A stretch of 64,000 nucleotides of DNA, from assembly GCA_964645765.1 (NCBI GenBank), contig CAZYBE010000006.1, positions 1 through 64,000 on the forward strand, written 5' to 3'. The position numbers and the translations under genes are program-made. Under the pieces are notes generated by a model that worked only from the letters and a program-made list of their open reading frames with translations, was not told the origin of the DNA and ran no database searches. Within the stretch, counting starts at the first letter, position 1. Every line of letters starts with the position of its first letter. Positions 27,444 through 36,378 of the stretch are shown piece after piece. The stretch is from CAZGMN01 sp964645765 (GTDB taxonomy: Bacteria > Acidobacteriota > Aminicenantia > Aminicenantales > Aminicenantaceae).

Positions 27444-29282
27444 ATGAGTCATCCCGCCTATTACGGCTATTATGGAAGGATTCTAGAGGTAGACCTTTCT
27501 AGAAATCAGATTCAAATTAAACCTCTTGAGCCGATAACGATTGAAAACTATCTGGGCGGAAGAGGGATTGCAACCAGAATCTTTTATGATGAAATCGACC
27601 CCAAGTGCGAGCCCCTCGGCGAAGACAACGTCATCGTCATCGCTACTTCTCCTCTTGTCGGAACGCGGGCACCGACCGCCTGCCGTGGGCATCTGGTCTT
27701 CAAGTCTCCGCTCACCGGATTGATCGGAAGCTCAAACTGCGGTGGCTCCTGGGCAAATTTCTTCAAGTCCGCAGGCTTCGATGTGCTGGTGATCAAAGGA
27801 AAATCTGTGCAGCCAGTATTTATTGATATTTCTCCAGATGAAGTTAAAATTAAACAGGCCGATCATCTCTGGGGGCTTGATGTCCTTCAAACAACAGAAA
27901 AATTGAGCGCAGAGAGCAAGCCAGGCAGCCGGCCGCGAATCCTCTGCATCGGTCCTGCCGGCGAGAAGCTTGTTCTGATTTCATCAGTCATGAACGAGAA
28001 TAGAGCATTTGGCCGCTCAGGCATTGGCGCGGTCTTCGGCAGCAAAAACCTCAAAGCAATCAGAGTTTCCGGAAAAGAAAAAATCGCAATCCAAGACCCT
28101 GAGAGGTTTCAATCCGGCATGGAACAGGCGCTCTATCTGATGAAGGCAGCTCCTATTACCAAACGCCTATTTCGGGAACTCGGCACCTCTGGCTTGCTCA
28201 AGCTGATCGATGTCATGGATATGCTTCCCCACCGAAACTTTCAGGATAATATTCATAAGCCTGAAGACCTGGACAAGATATCTGGCGAGACCCTGCGTAA
28301 AAAAATCCTTGAGCGGGCAGCAGGATGTTTTGGATGTCCAATTGCCTGCGCACGCTTAACCCGGGTCGCTGATAAAAAAGGTGAGGGACCGGAATACGAG
28401 ACTATCGTCATGACCGGGCTTGATTGCAGCATTTACGACCTTGAAGCTGTCGCCTTGGCCAACTACCGCTTGAACGAGCTTGGAATCGACACCATCAGCT
28501 TTGGCGGCACTCTTGCCTGCGCCATGGAGCTCTTTGAAAGAGGATATATAAGCAAGAAAGATACAGATGGGGTTGAGCTCTGCTTTGGAAATTCCGCTGC
28601 CCTCACAGAAATGGCTGAAGCCACTGCTTTCCGGAAAGGCATCGGGGACAAGCTTGCCCTAGGCTCCTACCGGCTTGCGAGTTTTTTCAAGCATCCCGAG
28701 TATTCGATGACAGTCAAGAAGCTTGAGATTCCTGCCTATGACCCGCGCGCCTCGTTCACTCAGGCTTTAGGCTATATGACATCGCCAACCGGAGCCTGCC
28801 ACCTGCGAGGTGGCTATGCGGTCTCGCTTGCCTTTTTCGGCGGGACAAAAGAAATTCCCCGCTTCAGCCTGCTTCAATCCCCAATCGCCATCAAGAACAT
28901 GCAGAACCTGGGCATCATCCAGGACAGCCTCGGCATCTGCCGCTTCACCGGGTTTGCCTTCTCCACAGACCCTTGGTCAAGGATGGTGAGCGCGACAACC
29001 GGGATGGATTTTTCAACAACAAGGCTGGAGGAGATAGCCGACAGAGTTGCCACGCTGGAAAGGGTCTTCAACCTTGAGGCGGGTTTGAACTCTGACGATG
29101 ACTCTCTGCCCGAGCGCTTCTCATGCGAGGCAATTACGGTCAAGGGAAAAGAAAGGCTCATTCCAAGAGAGGCAATGGAAAGGATGAGGCGCGATTATTA
29201 CCGGGCGCGGGGCTGGGATCAAGAAGGGAGGCCAAAGCAAGGCCTTCTCAAGGCGCTTGAAGTTGATGGAAGGAAAAAATGA
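27444..29282 (+). CDS. Aldehyde:ferredoxin oxidoreductase (tungsten AOR family)
   Basis: This 612-aa enzyme oxidises aldehydes to carboxylates with ferredoxin as electron acceptor, using a tungsto-bispyranopterin and one 4Fe-4S cluster. The N terminus GYYGRILEVDLS, LGGRG and SNCGGSW match the family. Cluster cysteines are C295, C298, C302 (CFGCPIAC) and C328 (GLDCSIYDLEA). The length is standard. The stop codon overlaps the next ATG by four bases (ATGA), so it is translationally coupled to a class II aldolase and followed by a flavodoxin gene. That order suggests the aldolase product is the AOR substrate; L-lactaldehyde is the likely candidate because rhamnose genes are nearby. Confidence 0.9.
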   Translation: MSHPAYYGYYGRILEVDLSRNQIQIKPLEPITIENYLGGRGIATRIFYDEIDPKCEPLGEDNVIVIATSPLVGTRAPTACRGHLVFKSPLTGLIGSSNCGGSWANFFKSAGFDVLVIKGKSVQPVFIDISPDEVKIKQADHLWGLDVLQTTEKLSAESKPGSRPRILCIGPAGEKLVLISSVMNENRAFGRSGIGAVFGSKNLKAIRVSGKEKIAIQDPERFQSGMEQALYLMKAAPITKRLFRELGTSGLLKLIDVMDMLPHRNFQDNIHKPEDLDKISGETLRKKILERAAGCFGCPIACARLTRVADKKGEGPEYETIVMTGLDCSIYDLEAVALANYRLNELGIDTISFGGTLACAMELFERGYISKKDTDGVELCFGNSAALTEMAEATAFRKGIGDKLALGSYRLASFFKHPEYSMTVKKLEIPAYDPRASFTQALGYMTSPTGACHLRGGYAVSLAFFGGTKEIPRFSLLQSPIAIKNMQNLGIIQDSLGICRFTGFAFSTDPWSRMVSATTGMDFSTTRLEEIADRVATLERVFNLEAGLNSDDDSLPERFSCEAITVKGKERLIPREAMERMRRDYYRARGWDQEGRPKQGLLKALEVDGRKK

Positions 29283-30601
29283 GCGGAGAAAAATGGAAGG
29301 CGAGTGAAGAGTTGATTCGCATGTTTCAAGCTGTGGGTCGCGCTTCGCTCCTGTTAGACCTCCAGGACAGCCACAGCGGAAACATGGCCATCCTCTGGAA
29401 GGATGAAAAAGGCGAGGATAAAATCGTCATCACTTCAACAGGTTCCCAGAAAGGCGACCTTGAGCCGGACCAGATTTGTTTTCTCTCCGCTTCTGAGACG
29501 GATTATGGCTATTACAAGGCATCATCCGAGACAGATATTCATGCCCGGATTCTGGCCATCAAAGGCGTAAGGGCTTCCATGCATGTCCATAGCAAAGACC
29601 TGACCATAGCAACTCTTGACGATGAACAAAAGCCCAATCAGCCGCAGCCTTTTGTGCCCATCGACCCCCTAGGATTTTATCATCTTGGAGGGCTTGTTCC
29701 TGTGGACTGGTTCGAGGTTCCGAGCGGCTCTCCTGAAATGACGAAAACTATTCCCGAAAGGCTTGCCAAACACCCGGCAACTGCGATTCAAGGGCATGGC
29801 GTGTTCACTAAAGGCCGGAGCCTCAAGGAAGCGTTCTTTTTAGCCGGCATCGCCAACAATTCTGGCTACATCGTCCGTCTGGTACAAAAGCTTGGTATCG
29901 ACCTCAGTGGATTGAGGAATAAGATTCAGCCTAGCCCTGATTCTTTTTTTTCTTTCCATCCAGCCGAATACACGATTGATGACGATGAAGTCTGTGATTT
30001 TCCCCATGAAGAGGAGATTGTTAAAGAATTTTTCAAGACAGGGGCCAGAATCTTTGAATCCCGTCTCTCTCCTTTTCATACAGGAAGCGTGTCGGTCCGC
30101 GGCGTGAAGACCATTCTTTATGCGCCAAAAGCAGCGATGCCACGGGAAATTGGCGGGCCGCTTCATGAGCTCTCTCTTTCTCCAGAAAATTCTGAATCGC
30201 CAGAACTGGCGATTCATAAGAAGATTTATGCTGAGAGCAACTTCCAGACTATTATCCACTGTTATCTCCCTGAGGCTGAAGCCATCTCTCTTTTCATTAA
30301 TCCTGCCGAAAGCAAGCCATCCGCTCGGATTGTGCCCATAGATGCCGAGGGAAGCTTTCTTTATTTAGTGGTTCCGATTCTGCTGCCAAAATTTGATTTT
30401 AAAGAATTCCTTAAGCTGCTCCATGATTACAAGGTGGTGATTGTCAGGGGAGGCGGAGTCTGGGGGGTTGGAACCCAATCGCTTTCCGAGGTTCTCCATC
30501 ATCCCTCATCACTTCGAGAAATCTGCCTTTACAGAATCGGCGCTTTGGAGAGAGGGCTCGACCTTAAAAAGATGGAACCAAAGAAAGCGAAAAGGTGGTA
30601 A
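29279..30601 (+). CDS. Tandem class II aldolase/adducin-domain protein
   Basis: This 440-aa protein contains two class II aldolase domains. The N-terminal domain (about 8-215) has HSGNMAI, the catalytic-type Glu E84 in ASSETD, and the metal ligands H102 and H104 (HVHS) and H173 (QGHGVF). The second domain (about 240-425) keeps the fold pattern but has HCY (327-329) in place of H-x-H and GGG in place of G-H-G, so it should not bind metal. Single-domain relatives include RhaD and FucA, which split 1-phosphoketoses into DHAP and lactaldehyde. Given nearby RhaA and RhaB, a RhaD-like role is plausible. The start overlaps the AOR stop. Confidence 0.75.
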   Translation: MSGEKWKASEELIRMFQAVGRASLLLDLQDSHSGNMAILWKDEKGEDKIVITSTGSQKGDLEPDQICFLSASETDYGYYKASSETDIHARILAIKGVRASMHVHSKDLTIATLDDEQKPNQPQPFVPIDPLGFYHLGGLVPVDWFEVPSGSPEMTKTIPERLAKHPATAIQGHGVFTKGRSLKEAFFLAGIANNSGYIVRLVQKLGIDLSGLRNKIQPSPDSFFSFHPAEYTIDDDEVCDFPHEEEIVKEFFKTGARIFESRLSPFHTGSVSVRGVKTILYAPKAAMPREIGGPLHELSLSPENSESPELAIHKKIYAESNFQTIIHCYLPEAEAISLFINPAESKPSARIVPIDAEGSFLYLVVPILLPKFDFKEFLKLLHDYKVVIVRGGGVWGVGTQSLSEVLHHPSSLREICLYRIGALERGLDLKKMEPKKAKRW

Positions 30602-30620
30602 ATAAAAAGGAGGAAATTAA

Positions 30621-31097
30621 ATGGCGAAGGTGCTTGTTTGCTATTATTCACGGACTGGGAATACGGAGGAGATGGCGGAAAAAATAGCCGAAGTCATGAA
30701 AGGAGAAGGGTTGGATGTTGACCTGGCAAAGGTGGAAGACACGAAAGTTGACGAGCTCCTCAACTATGACTGTCTGATTTTCGGCTCGCCGACATATTAC
30801 GGCTCCATGGCCTGGCCAATGAAAAAGCTTCTGGATGAAAGCGTGAAATTCCATGGAAGGCTGAAGGGAAAAATCGGCGGTGCTTTCTCTTCTTCAGCCA
30901 ATGTCGGCGGCGGTAATGAGACAACAATCCTGAGTATCCTGAAGGCTCTTATCATCCACGGAATGATTGTCCAGGGAGAGCCGAGCGGGGATCACTACGG
31001 CCCGGTCTCTATAGGAACGCCAGATAAAAGGGCTCTAAAAAATTGCGAACGCTATGCCAAAAATCTATCAGCTTTGGTAAAAAAATTATTTTTATGA
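30621..31097 (+). CDS. Flavodoxin-family protein
   Basis: This 158-aa FMN-binding electron carrier or small quinone reductase has the phosphate loop YYSRTGNTEEMA at the N terminus, and FGSPTYYGSMAWPMK plus SSSANVGGGNETT supply the isoalloxazine loops, as in the flavodoxin/WrbA group. AGGAGG precedes the ATG, 19 bases after the aldolase stop, making it the third gene of the AOR operon. It could take electrons from AOR in place of ferredoxin. A WrbA-type NAD(P)H:quinone reductase is the alternative. Confidence 0.82.
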   Translation: MAKVLVCYYSRTGNTEEMAEKIAEVMKGEGLDVDLAKVEDTKVDELLNYDCLIFGSPTYYGSMAWPMKKLLDESVKFHGRLKGKIGGAFSSSANVGGGNETTILSILKALIIHGMIVQGEPSGDHYGPVSIGTPDKRALKNCERYAKNLSALVKKLFL

Positions 31098-31141
31098 AAA
31101 AGTTAAAAAAAAGAGTAAGGGTTATTTTAGAATTTCTTTTT

Positions 31142-31159
31142 TGGCCTCAGGCCATTTTT
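31142..31159 (+). terminator. Possible terminator after the AOR-aldolase-flavodoxin operon
   Basis: TGGCC and GGCCA form a 5-bp stem with a TCA loop (31142-31154), followed by five T. The stem is short, so termination may be weak. Location after the last operon gene and before a minus-strand gene supports the call. Confidence 0.45.
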
Positions 31160-31226
31160 CTTACTTCTCTAATCAATTGGCATACGCTGACACATTGTTA
31201 GAGCAGAGAAAAAAGCGAACTTTTTA

Positions 31227-31889
31227 TTAGGTAGCGTTCAGATAATCCAGGGCGCCCTGAGGGTCAGGATAATAAGCGTCTGCCCCGATTCTGTCCGCGA
31301 AATCCTGGGTTACAGGCGCGCCTCCGATGATGACCTTTACCTCTGGAGTTTTTGCTTTAATTTCCCTGGTGATGCTTTCCATGCTGACCATGGTCGTGGT
31401 CAGAAGAGCGCTGAGTCCGACGGCAAGAGGCTTATGCGCCTCGACGGCCTGGATGAATTTATCTGCCGAAACATCAACACCAAGGTCGATAACCTCCCAG
31501 CCGCCTCCTTCGAAAAACATGGCCACGATTTTTTTCCCGATGTCGTGCAAATCTCCGGTGACTGTTCCCATCACAATCTTGCCTTTGTGCTTGACTTCGC
31601 CCGATTGAAAATAAGGCTTCAGATGCTTCATGGCTGAGGTGAGCGACCTGGCAGACATCAAGACATCCGGAAGGTAGACTTCGCCGTCACGGAATCTCTC
31701 CCCGACCGTCTGCATTCCGGCAATCAGCCCTTTGGCCAGAATCTCAGAAGCAGGGATTCTTGACTCCAGGGCTTTCTTTGTCAGCTCATCAGCGCCATCC
31801 TGACCCTTCATATCAGGAGGATGGGGAGAGTTGGCATCGACCTTCCCCCTTTCCACACACAGAGCAATTCTTTCAATAATTTCTTTCAT
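31227..31889 (-). CDS. Corrinoid (B12-binding) protein of methyltransferase systems
   Basis: This 220-aa protein has an N-terminal helical cap (about 1-95) and a C-terminal cobalamin-binding Rossmann domain. DLHDIGKK (residues 113-120) is the D-x-H-x-x-G motif, H115 being the cobalt ligand; GLSALLTTTM and IIGGAPV complete the site. In MtaC/MtbC-type systems such proteins carry a methyl group from a substrate-specific demethylase to a second methyltransferase. No MtaB- or MttB-type demethylase is adjacent, but two URO-D-family proteins lie 6-7 kb on either side. The N-terminal cap carries a short insert-like stretch (SPHPPDMKGQDG) not typical of the family. Confidence 0.85.
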   Translation of the reverse strand: MKEIIERIALCVERGKVDANSPHPPDMKGQDGADELTKKALESRIPASEILAKGLIAGMQTVGERFRDGEVYLPDVLMSARSLTSAMKHLKPYFQSGEVKHKGKIVMGTVTGDLHDIGKKIVAMFFEGGGWEVIDLGVDVSADKFIQAVEAHKPLAVGLSALLTTTMVSMESITREIKAKTPEVKVIIGGAPVTQDFADRIGADAYYPDPQGALDYLNAT

Positions 31890-31997
31890 TTCTTCACTCG
31901 ATTCATTTCATTATTTTAGCTTCTCTGTTTAAGAAGAGAATAAGCAGAGGAAATTATACTTACTTCGCCCGATGATGTGAACAAAAAAATAGCTCAT

Positions 31998-32027
31998 TTG
32001 ACTTTGAACCATTTTTTATTCCATAAT
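31998..32027 (+). promoter_or_regulatory. Promoter of the 70-aa small protein
   Basis: TTGACT (31998-32003) and CATAAT (32022-32027) are 18 bases apart, 28 bases before the ATG at 32056. AAGGAG sits seven bases before that ATG. Confidence 0.55.
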
Positions 32028-32055
32028 AGCCCTAGAATTTTCAAGGAGAGGTTCG

Positions 32056-32268
32056 ATGCGTATGGAGTTTAAAAAAATCGTTAACCAGATAAAAAAACTT
32101 CAGCTCGAAGAAAAAGAAGAAATTAAAACTCTCATAGAAAAATATATTATTGAGGAAAGACGGGGAGAAATCCAGGACAACTATAAAAAAAGCAAAAAAG
32201 AAGCGAAAAAAGGCAAATTGGGTTTTTCGAGTGATATCGCCGAACTGAAGAAGTTTATTGATAGATAA
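32056..32268 (+). CDS. Small antitoxin-like helical protein
   Basis: This 70-aa highly charged protein is mostly helical: EFKKIVNQIKKLQLEEKEEI, a Lys/Glu-rich middle, and LGFSSDIAELKKFIDR at the C terminus. The layout, a helix pair followed by a short FSSD-x-x-EL tail, resembles small antitoxins of type II toxin-antitoxin systems, but no toxin gene follows. It has its own promoter and AAGGAG, so it is likely real. Its last 14 bases overlap the convergent rhamnosidase gene. Confidence 0.55.
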   Translation: MRMEFKKIVNQIKKLQLEEKEEIKTLIEKYIIEERRGEIQDNYKKSKKEAKKGKLGFSSDIAELKKFIDR

Positions 32269-34966
32269 ATTTAGCACTATTAAATTTATAATATCCGCTC
32301 CCTGTTTTGAAAACGAGGTATTTTCCTTTTCGGCCAAAGAACGAAACGTCTGATTTGCCTTTTTTTTTCAGAATTCCCTTTTCCCAAAGAATCTTCCTGT
32401 TTTCTCTGACGACACAGTCTTCGCTCAAAACAGGAATATATATTTCCCCCTCGCTTCCCACAGGGATGAGAGCAATCAATTCAAATGAATTTTTCTTTTT
32501 CTGCCACGATAGGCGAGCCTCTCCCCTAACTGTCTTCACTGTTGCTGTGGCATAATCGAGCCCATCGAGGACCGGAGGTCTTATGCGAACTCTCTTCCAT
32601 CCTGGAGCAAGGCTCGATATTCCTGCAATCACCCTATAGAACCAGGCATCGAGGCTTCCGAGCATGATATGGTTGTGGGAATTCATGCCGCCGCCTGTTA
32701 TCTTCTCCCATCTTTCCCAGAGCGTTGTCGCTCCCTCTTCAACCATGTACCCCCAGCCTGGATAGCTTCGCTGATTGACAATCCTGTAGGCGACATCGCC
32801 ATAGCCATTATCGGTGAGAACATCAAGAATGTATCTTGTTCCGAGGATTCCTGTGTCAAGATGATAATCCTGTTCCTGCGTGATGCTGTGGACAAGGCTC
32901 TGCAAAACTTTTTCCTTCTTCTCTTTTGGCACCATATCAAGATAAAGAGGAAGAATGTTGGAGGTTTGACTCAGGCTTCTCTCGACCGGGCTCATTCGCT
33001 GGGCTTTATAATGGTCGTCTTCTAGAAAATTTTTATTGAACGCCTCTTTGATCTTTTCAGCAAGCTTCAAGAATCGCTGGTCATCATTCTTTTTTCCAAG
33101 AATCTTTGAAATTCTAGCCAGCAAGAGCACATCATGATAATAATACCAGCTCGAGGTCAGCTCCACAGGAGTCCTCTTGGGGACAACGCTACCTGGAGGG
33201 CACCAGTCACCATACTTTCCAAGTTTCTTCAATATGTTTCCTTCGGCATTTGCTCTAAGAAACTCGATATATTTTTTCAATGAAGAGTAATGTTCCTCGA
33301 GAATCCTTCTGTCTCCGTAAAAATTAAATACAAGCCAGGCGAGTGTGATGTAGGCGCTTCCCCACGCTGGGTCAGCAGGATACAACCGGCCAAGGTAAAG
33401 AGGAACTGTGTCGGGCAAACTTCCGTCCTCTTTCTGGGCAAGCTGGATGTCCTTCAGAAATTTTGTGTAGAAGGCAGCCATATCGAAATTGAAAGCAGCT
33501 TCTTCTGCTGAAAGATGGGCGTCGCCGAGCCAGCCCTGTCTTTCATCCCTTTGAGAACAGTCAGTCGGAATGCTCATCAGGTTTGAAAGCTGTCCCCAGA
33601 CGATATTGTGGTGAATCTTGTTGAGAAGCTCGTTGGAGCAGAAGAAATCGCCGGCATTCTCCACATCCGTATTCACGACACAGCCTTGGACATTCTCCAA
33701 TGTGGGAACTCCTGGAAATCCTGAGACTTCAATATAACGGAAACCGTGATAAGTGAACCTTGGCTCATAAACCTCCAGGCCATCGCCTTTCAGGATATAG
33801 ACATCGGTTGCCTCGGCATTCTGGTTTGGAGCTGTGTTCAGCGTCCCGTCTTCATGGACAAGCTCGGCATGCCTTAAGCGCACCTCTATTCCTCTAGGCC
33901 CGCTAACAGAGAGCCTTGTCCATCCGGCAAAATTTTGTCCAAAGTCGTAGATGTAAATGCCCGGGCTCGGGCTGTAAAGTCTCTTCGCCTTAAGCCTCTT
34001 TGTTACCCGAACGGGCTGAATCATTTGAGAATATAGCACTGGGCCCCTGACGACGGCTGCTCTATGCCATTTAGAATCATCAAAACCAGGCTTATCCCAG
34101 CCTGGCTGCTCGAGCCTGGCATCATACCTTTCTCCAAAGTAGAGGCCATCCTTGTTCAGCGCTCCATAGGAAAGCTTCCATCTCTCATCAGAAACGATTG
34201 TCTCTTTATTGCCGTTCTTGTAGTCGATCATGATTTGAAGGATTAGTCTTGGATGACCATAGCCGTAGTTTTTTATATGCCTGCCATTTCCCAAGAGCAC
34301 ACCAATTGCATTTTTTCTCTTTATTTGACTGGTTATATCGTATGTCGAATAAAGAGCGATTTTTTTGTAATCTGTCTGCGCCGGGTCAAGGACGCGGTCT
34401 CCTATTTTGTTGCCATTGAGGTGCAGCTCATAAAAACCAAGGCCGCAGACATAGGCTCTTGCTTTTTGCACTTTTTCCTTCGCCCCGAACTCTTTTCTCA
34501 AATAAAGAGTCTGGCTGTGAACGTATTTCCCCATGTATTTTCCTTGAAAAACTGTTCCTCTTGAGCTGAACTCCTTACAGCCTTTCTTGCTGACCCACTC
34601 GGCCTTCCAGTCGCTCTTATTGAGAAGCCCCATCTCGAAAAATGCTGTCTCGCTGAAAGGACTTGCACTCCTATCCTTATCCCACCATCTGACTCGCCAG
34701 AAGTATTGTCTGAAGCTTTTGAGCGGCTTTCCCGAATAAGCCGCATTGAATGTCTGCTCGGATTCGACCTTGCCGCTGTCCCATTGGTCTCTGATTCCGT
34801 TCAGGGCAAGCTCGAAGTCCGAAGAGACGATGATTTGATAGAATTTTTGACGCTGTCCCCTGCTCTTGTGTTCTACAATCCAGGAGAATCGAGGCCTGAG
34901 CCTATCAATACCTAAAGGATTTCTCAGATACTCACATCTTAAATCCCTCGGCGCTGCTATTTTCAT
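32255..34966 (-). CDS. Alpha-L-rhamnosidase, GH78
   Basis: This 903-aa enzyme releases terminal alpha-L-rhamnose from glycans, glycosides or pectic side chains. Domain order fits GH78: N-terminal fibronectin/Bac_rhamnosid_N region (LRCEYLRNPLGIDRLRPRFSW), a second beta domain, the (alpha/alpha)6 barrel from about residue 420, and a C-terminal beta-sandwich. Catalytic-region motifs are PTDCSQRDERQGWLGDAH and the Glu region at EEGATTLWERWE. No signal peptide is visible, so it likely acts on imported oligosaccharides in the cytoplasm. Downstream partner of rhaB and rhaA on the same strand. Confidence 0.9.
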   Translation of the reverse strand: MKIAAPRDLRCEYLRNPLGIDRLRPRFSWIVEHKSRGQRQKFYQIIVSSDFELALNGIRDQWDSGKVESEQTFNAAYSGKPLKSFRQYFWRVRWWDKDRSASPFSETAFFEMGLLNKSDWKAEWVSKKGCKEFSSRGTVFQGKYMGKYVHSQTLYLRKEFGAKEKVQKARAYVCGLGFYELHLNGNKIGDRVLDPAQTDYKKIALYSTYDITSQIKRKNAIGVLLGNGRHIKNYGYGHPRLILQIMIDYKNGNKETIVSDERWKLSYGALNKDGLYFGERYDARLEQPGWDKPGFDDSKWHRAAVVRGPVLYSQMIQPVRVTKRLKAKRLYSPSPGIYIYDFGQNFAGWTRLSVSGPRGIEVRLRHAELVHEDGTLNTAPNQNAEATDVYILKGDGLEVYEPRFTYHGFRYIEVSGFPGVPTLENVQGCVVNTDVENAGDFFCSNELLNKIHHNIVWGQLSNLMSIPTDCSQRDERQGWLGDAHLSAEEAAFNFDMAAFYTKFLKDIQLAQKEDGSLPDTVPLYLGRLYPADPAWGSAYITLAWLVFNFYGDRRILEEHYSSLKKYIEFLRANAEGNILKKLGKYGDWCPPGSVVPKRTPVELTSSWYYYHDVLLLARISKILGKKNDDQRFLKLAEKIKEAFNKNFLEDDHYKAQRMSPVERSLSQTSNILPLYLDMVPKEKKEKVLQSLVHSITQEQDYHLDTGILGTRYILDVLTDNGYGDVAYRIVNQRSYPGWGYMVEEGATTLWERWEKITGGGMNSHNHIMLGSLDAWFYRVIAGISSLAPGWKRVRIRPPVLDGLDYATATVKTVRGEARLSWQKKKNSFELIALIPVGSEGEIYIPVLSEDCVVRENRKILWEKGILKKKGKSDVSFFGRKGKYLVFKTGSGYYKFNSAKFIYQ

Positions 34967-34989
34967 TTTACGATTAAATTTATTCTCTA

Positions 34990-35043
34990 CTTTTGATTCG
35001 CTGGCGCAAAAGCGCCGTTTCTTTGAAACACCAGGCCTGACTC
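34990..35043 (+). repeat. Repeat stem-loop with TCGCTGG loop, between rhaA and the rhamnosidase gene
   Basis: CTTTTG (34990-34995) pairs with CAAAAG (35007-35012) around the loop ATTCGCTGGCG. It is followed by an arm TTTCTTTGAAACACCAGGCCTGA matching the arm at 3119-3146. It fills most of the 122-base gap inside the rhamnose operon and could modulate transcript stability. Confidence 0.6.
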
Positions 35044-35088
35044 ATAATGTGGTTTTGCATCACGGAAAAAAATGCTAATTCTCTCAAT

Positions 35089-36360
35089 TCACCTGCGCTT
35101 GGAAGTCACCTCGGCTTCGTAGCGTTTGATTTCCTCAATCCAGACATCGCCTGGAGGAACATCATTCTTTAAACAGTAGAAATCCCAGACTGTACCAAAA
35201 GGCATGGTCTTTGCTTCCTCCATGAGCGCCAGGCGGGAAAAGAAATCGCCTCTGTCCTCAGATTCTTTGAGCCTCGGCCGAGGCTCAAGTAGAGCCAGCA
35301 GAAGCCCCTTTAAAACAGCTCGCGCTCCGATAACCCAGGCTCCAATACGATTGAGGCTGGCATCAAAAAAGTCAAGGGCAATATGGACACGTCCCAGCAC
35401 ACCGCCTCTGACAATCTCTTCGCAGACTGTCTTCAGCTCATCATTGAGGATGACAACATGGTCGCTGTCCCATCTGACACCTCGGCTGAAGTGAAGAAGC
35501 AGATCTGAAGAAAACTGTAGAATTGCTGAGATCTTATCTGCGACAGATTCTGTCGGATGAAAGTGCCCAAGGTCAAGGCAAAGCATGATGTTTTTTGAAA
35601 TAACATAGCCCATGTAAAACTCGTGGGAGCCGACAACATAGGACTCGCTTCCGATGCCGAAGAGCTTGCTCTCCACAGAATCCTTCATTTCTTTGGGGCT
35701 GTATTCCATCTCAAAAATCTTATCCAATGACTCTCTGAGAAGAGCCCGGTGCGTCCAGCGGTCGAACGGCGCATCTTTTGAGCCGTCAGGTATCCAGAGG
35801 TTATGGATGCAGGGACTTTGCAGCTTCTGTCCCATAAAAGCACTTATGGCGCGGCAGCGGCGGACATGCTCAATCCAGAATTCGCGAATTTTTTTGTCCC
35901 TGCTACTCAGAGTAAAACCCGAATCTGCTTTGGGATGGGAGAAACAGGTGGCGTTAAAGTCAAGCTTGAGGTTTTCAGACTTCGCCCATTCGACCCAGCC
36001 TTTAAAATGCTCAGGGCCAATCTGGTCTCTATCGACAGGCTTAGCTCCGAATTCACCGTAAATCGCATGGAGGTTCAGGCGGTGACGGCCTGGAATCAAG
36101 GAGTAGGCTTTGTTTAAATCCAGGCGCAGCTCGTCGATGGTCCTTGCTCTTCCCGGATAGTTGCCTGTGACCTGAAGTCCTCCGCCTTCAAGCCGGGCCC
36201 CTGGCTTTTCAAAACCCCTGACATCATCTCCCTGCCAGCAGTGGATTGAGAGAGAAATGCTTTCCAATGTTTTTATGGCTTTATCCGCGTCTACTCCCAG
36301 CTTGGAGTAGAGCTCATTTGCCATTTTATATGCATCTTCAATTTCTTTTATGTTGTTCAA
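35089..36360 (-). CDS. rhaA: L-rhamnose isomerase
   Basis: This 423-aa cytoplasmic enzyme converts L-rhamnose to L-rhamnulose. Its length and N-terminal region (LESISLSIHCWQGDDVRGFE) fit RhaA, and metal-site segments are clear: LDFNATCFSHPKA, HNLWIPDGSKD, MLCLDLGHFHPTE and the ALDFFDASLNRIGAW region near the C terminus. The start is TTG, with AAGGAGG five bases upstream. It follows rhaB by 18 bases, forming an operon with it and the rhamnosidase gene. Confidence 0.93.
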   Translation of the reverse strand: MNNIKEIEDAYKMANELYSKLGVDADKAIKTLESISLSIHCWQGDDVRGFEKPGARLEGGGLQVTGNYPGRARTIDELRLDLNKAYSLIPGRHRLNLHAIYGEFGAKPVDRDQIGPEHFKGWVEWAKSENLKLDFNATCFSHPKADSGFTLSSRDKKIREFWIEHVRRCRAISAFMGQKLQSPCIHNLWIPDGSKDAPFDRWTHRALLRESLDKIFEMEYSPKEMKDSVESKLFGIGSESYVVGSHEFYMGYVISKNIMLCLDLGHFHPTESVADKISAILQFSSDLLLHFSRGVRWDSDHVVILNDELKTVCEEIVRGGVLGRVHIALDFFDASLNRIGAWVIGARAVLKGLLLALLEPRPRLKESEDRGDFFSRLALMEEAKTMPFGTVWDFYCLKNDVPPGDVWIEEIKRYEAEVTSKRR

Positions 36361-36378
36361 ATCGCCTCCTTGATGAAA

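Noticed and set aside
31142..31159. Small RNA gene at this hairpin
   Set aside because: Only a 5-bp stem with T-run is present; a weak terminator is the simpler reading.
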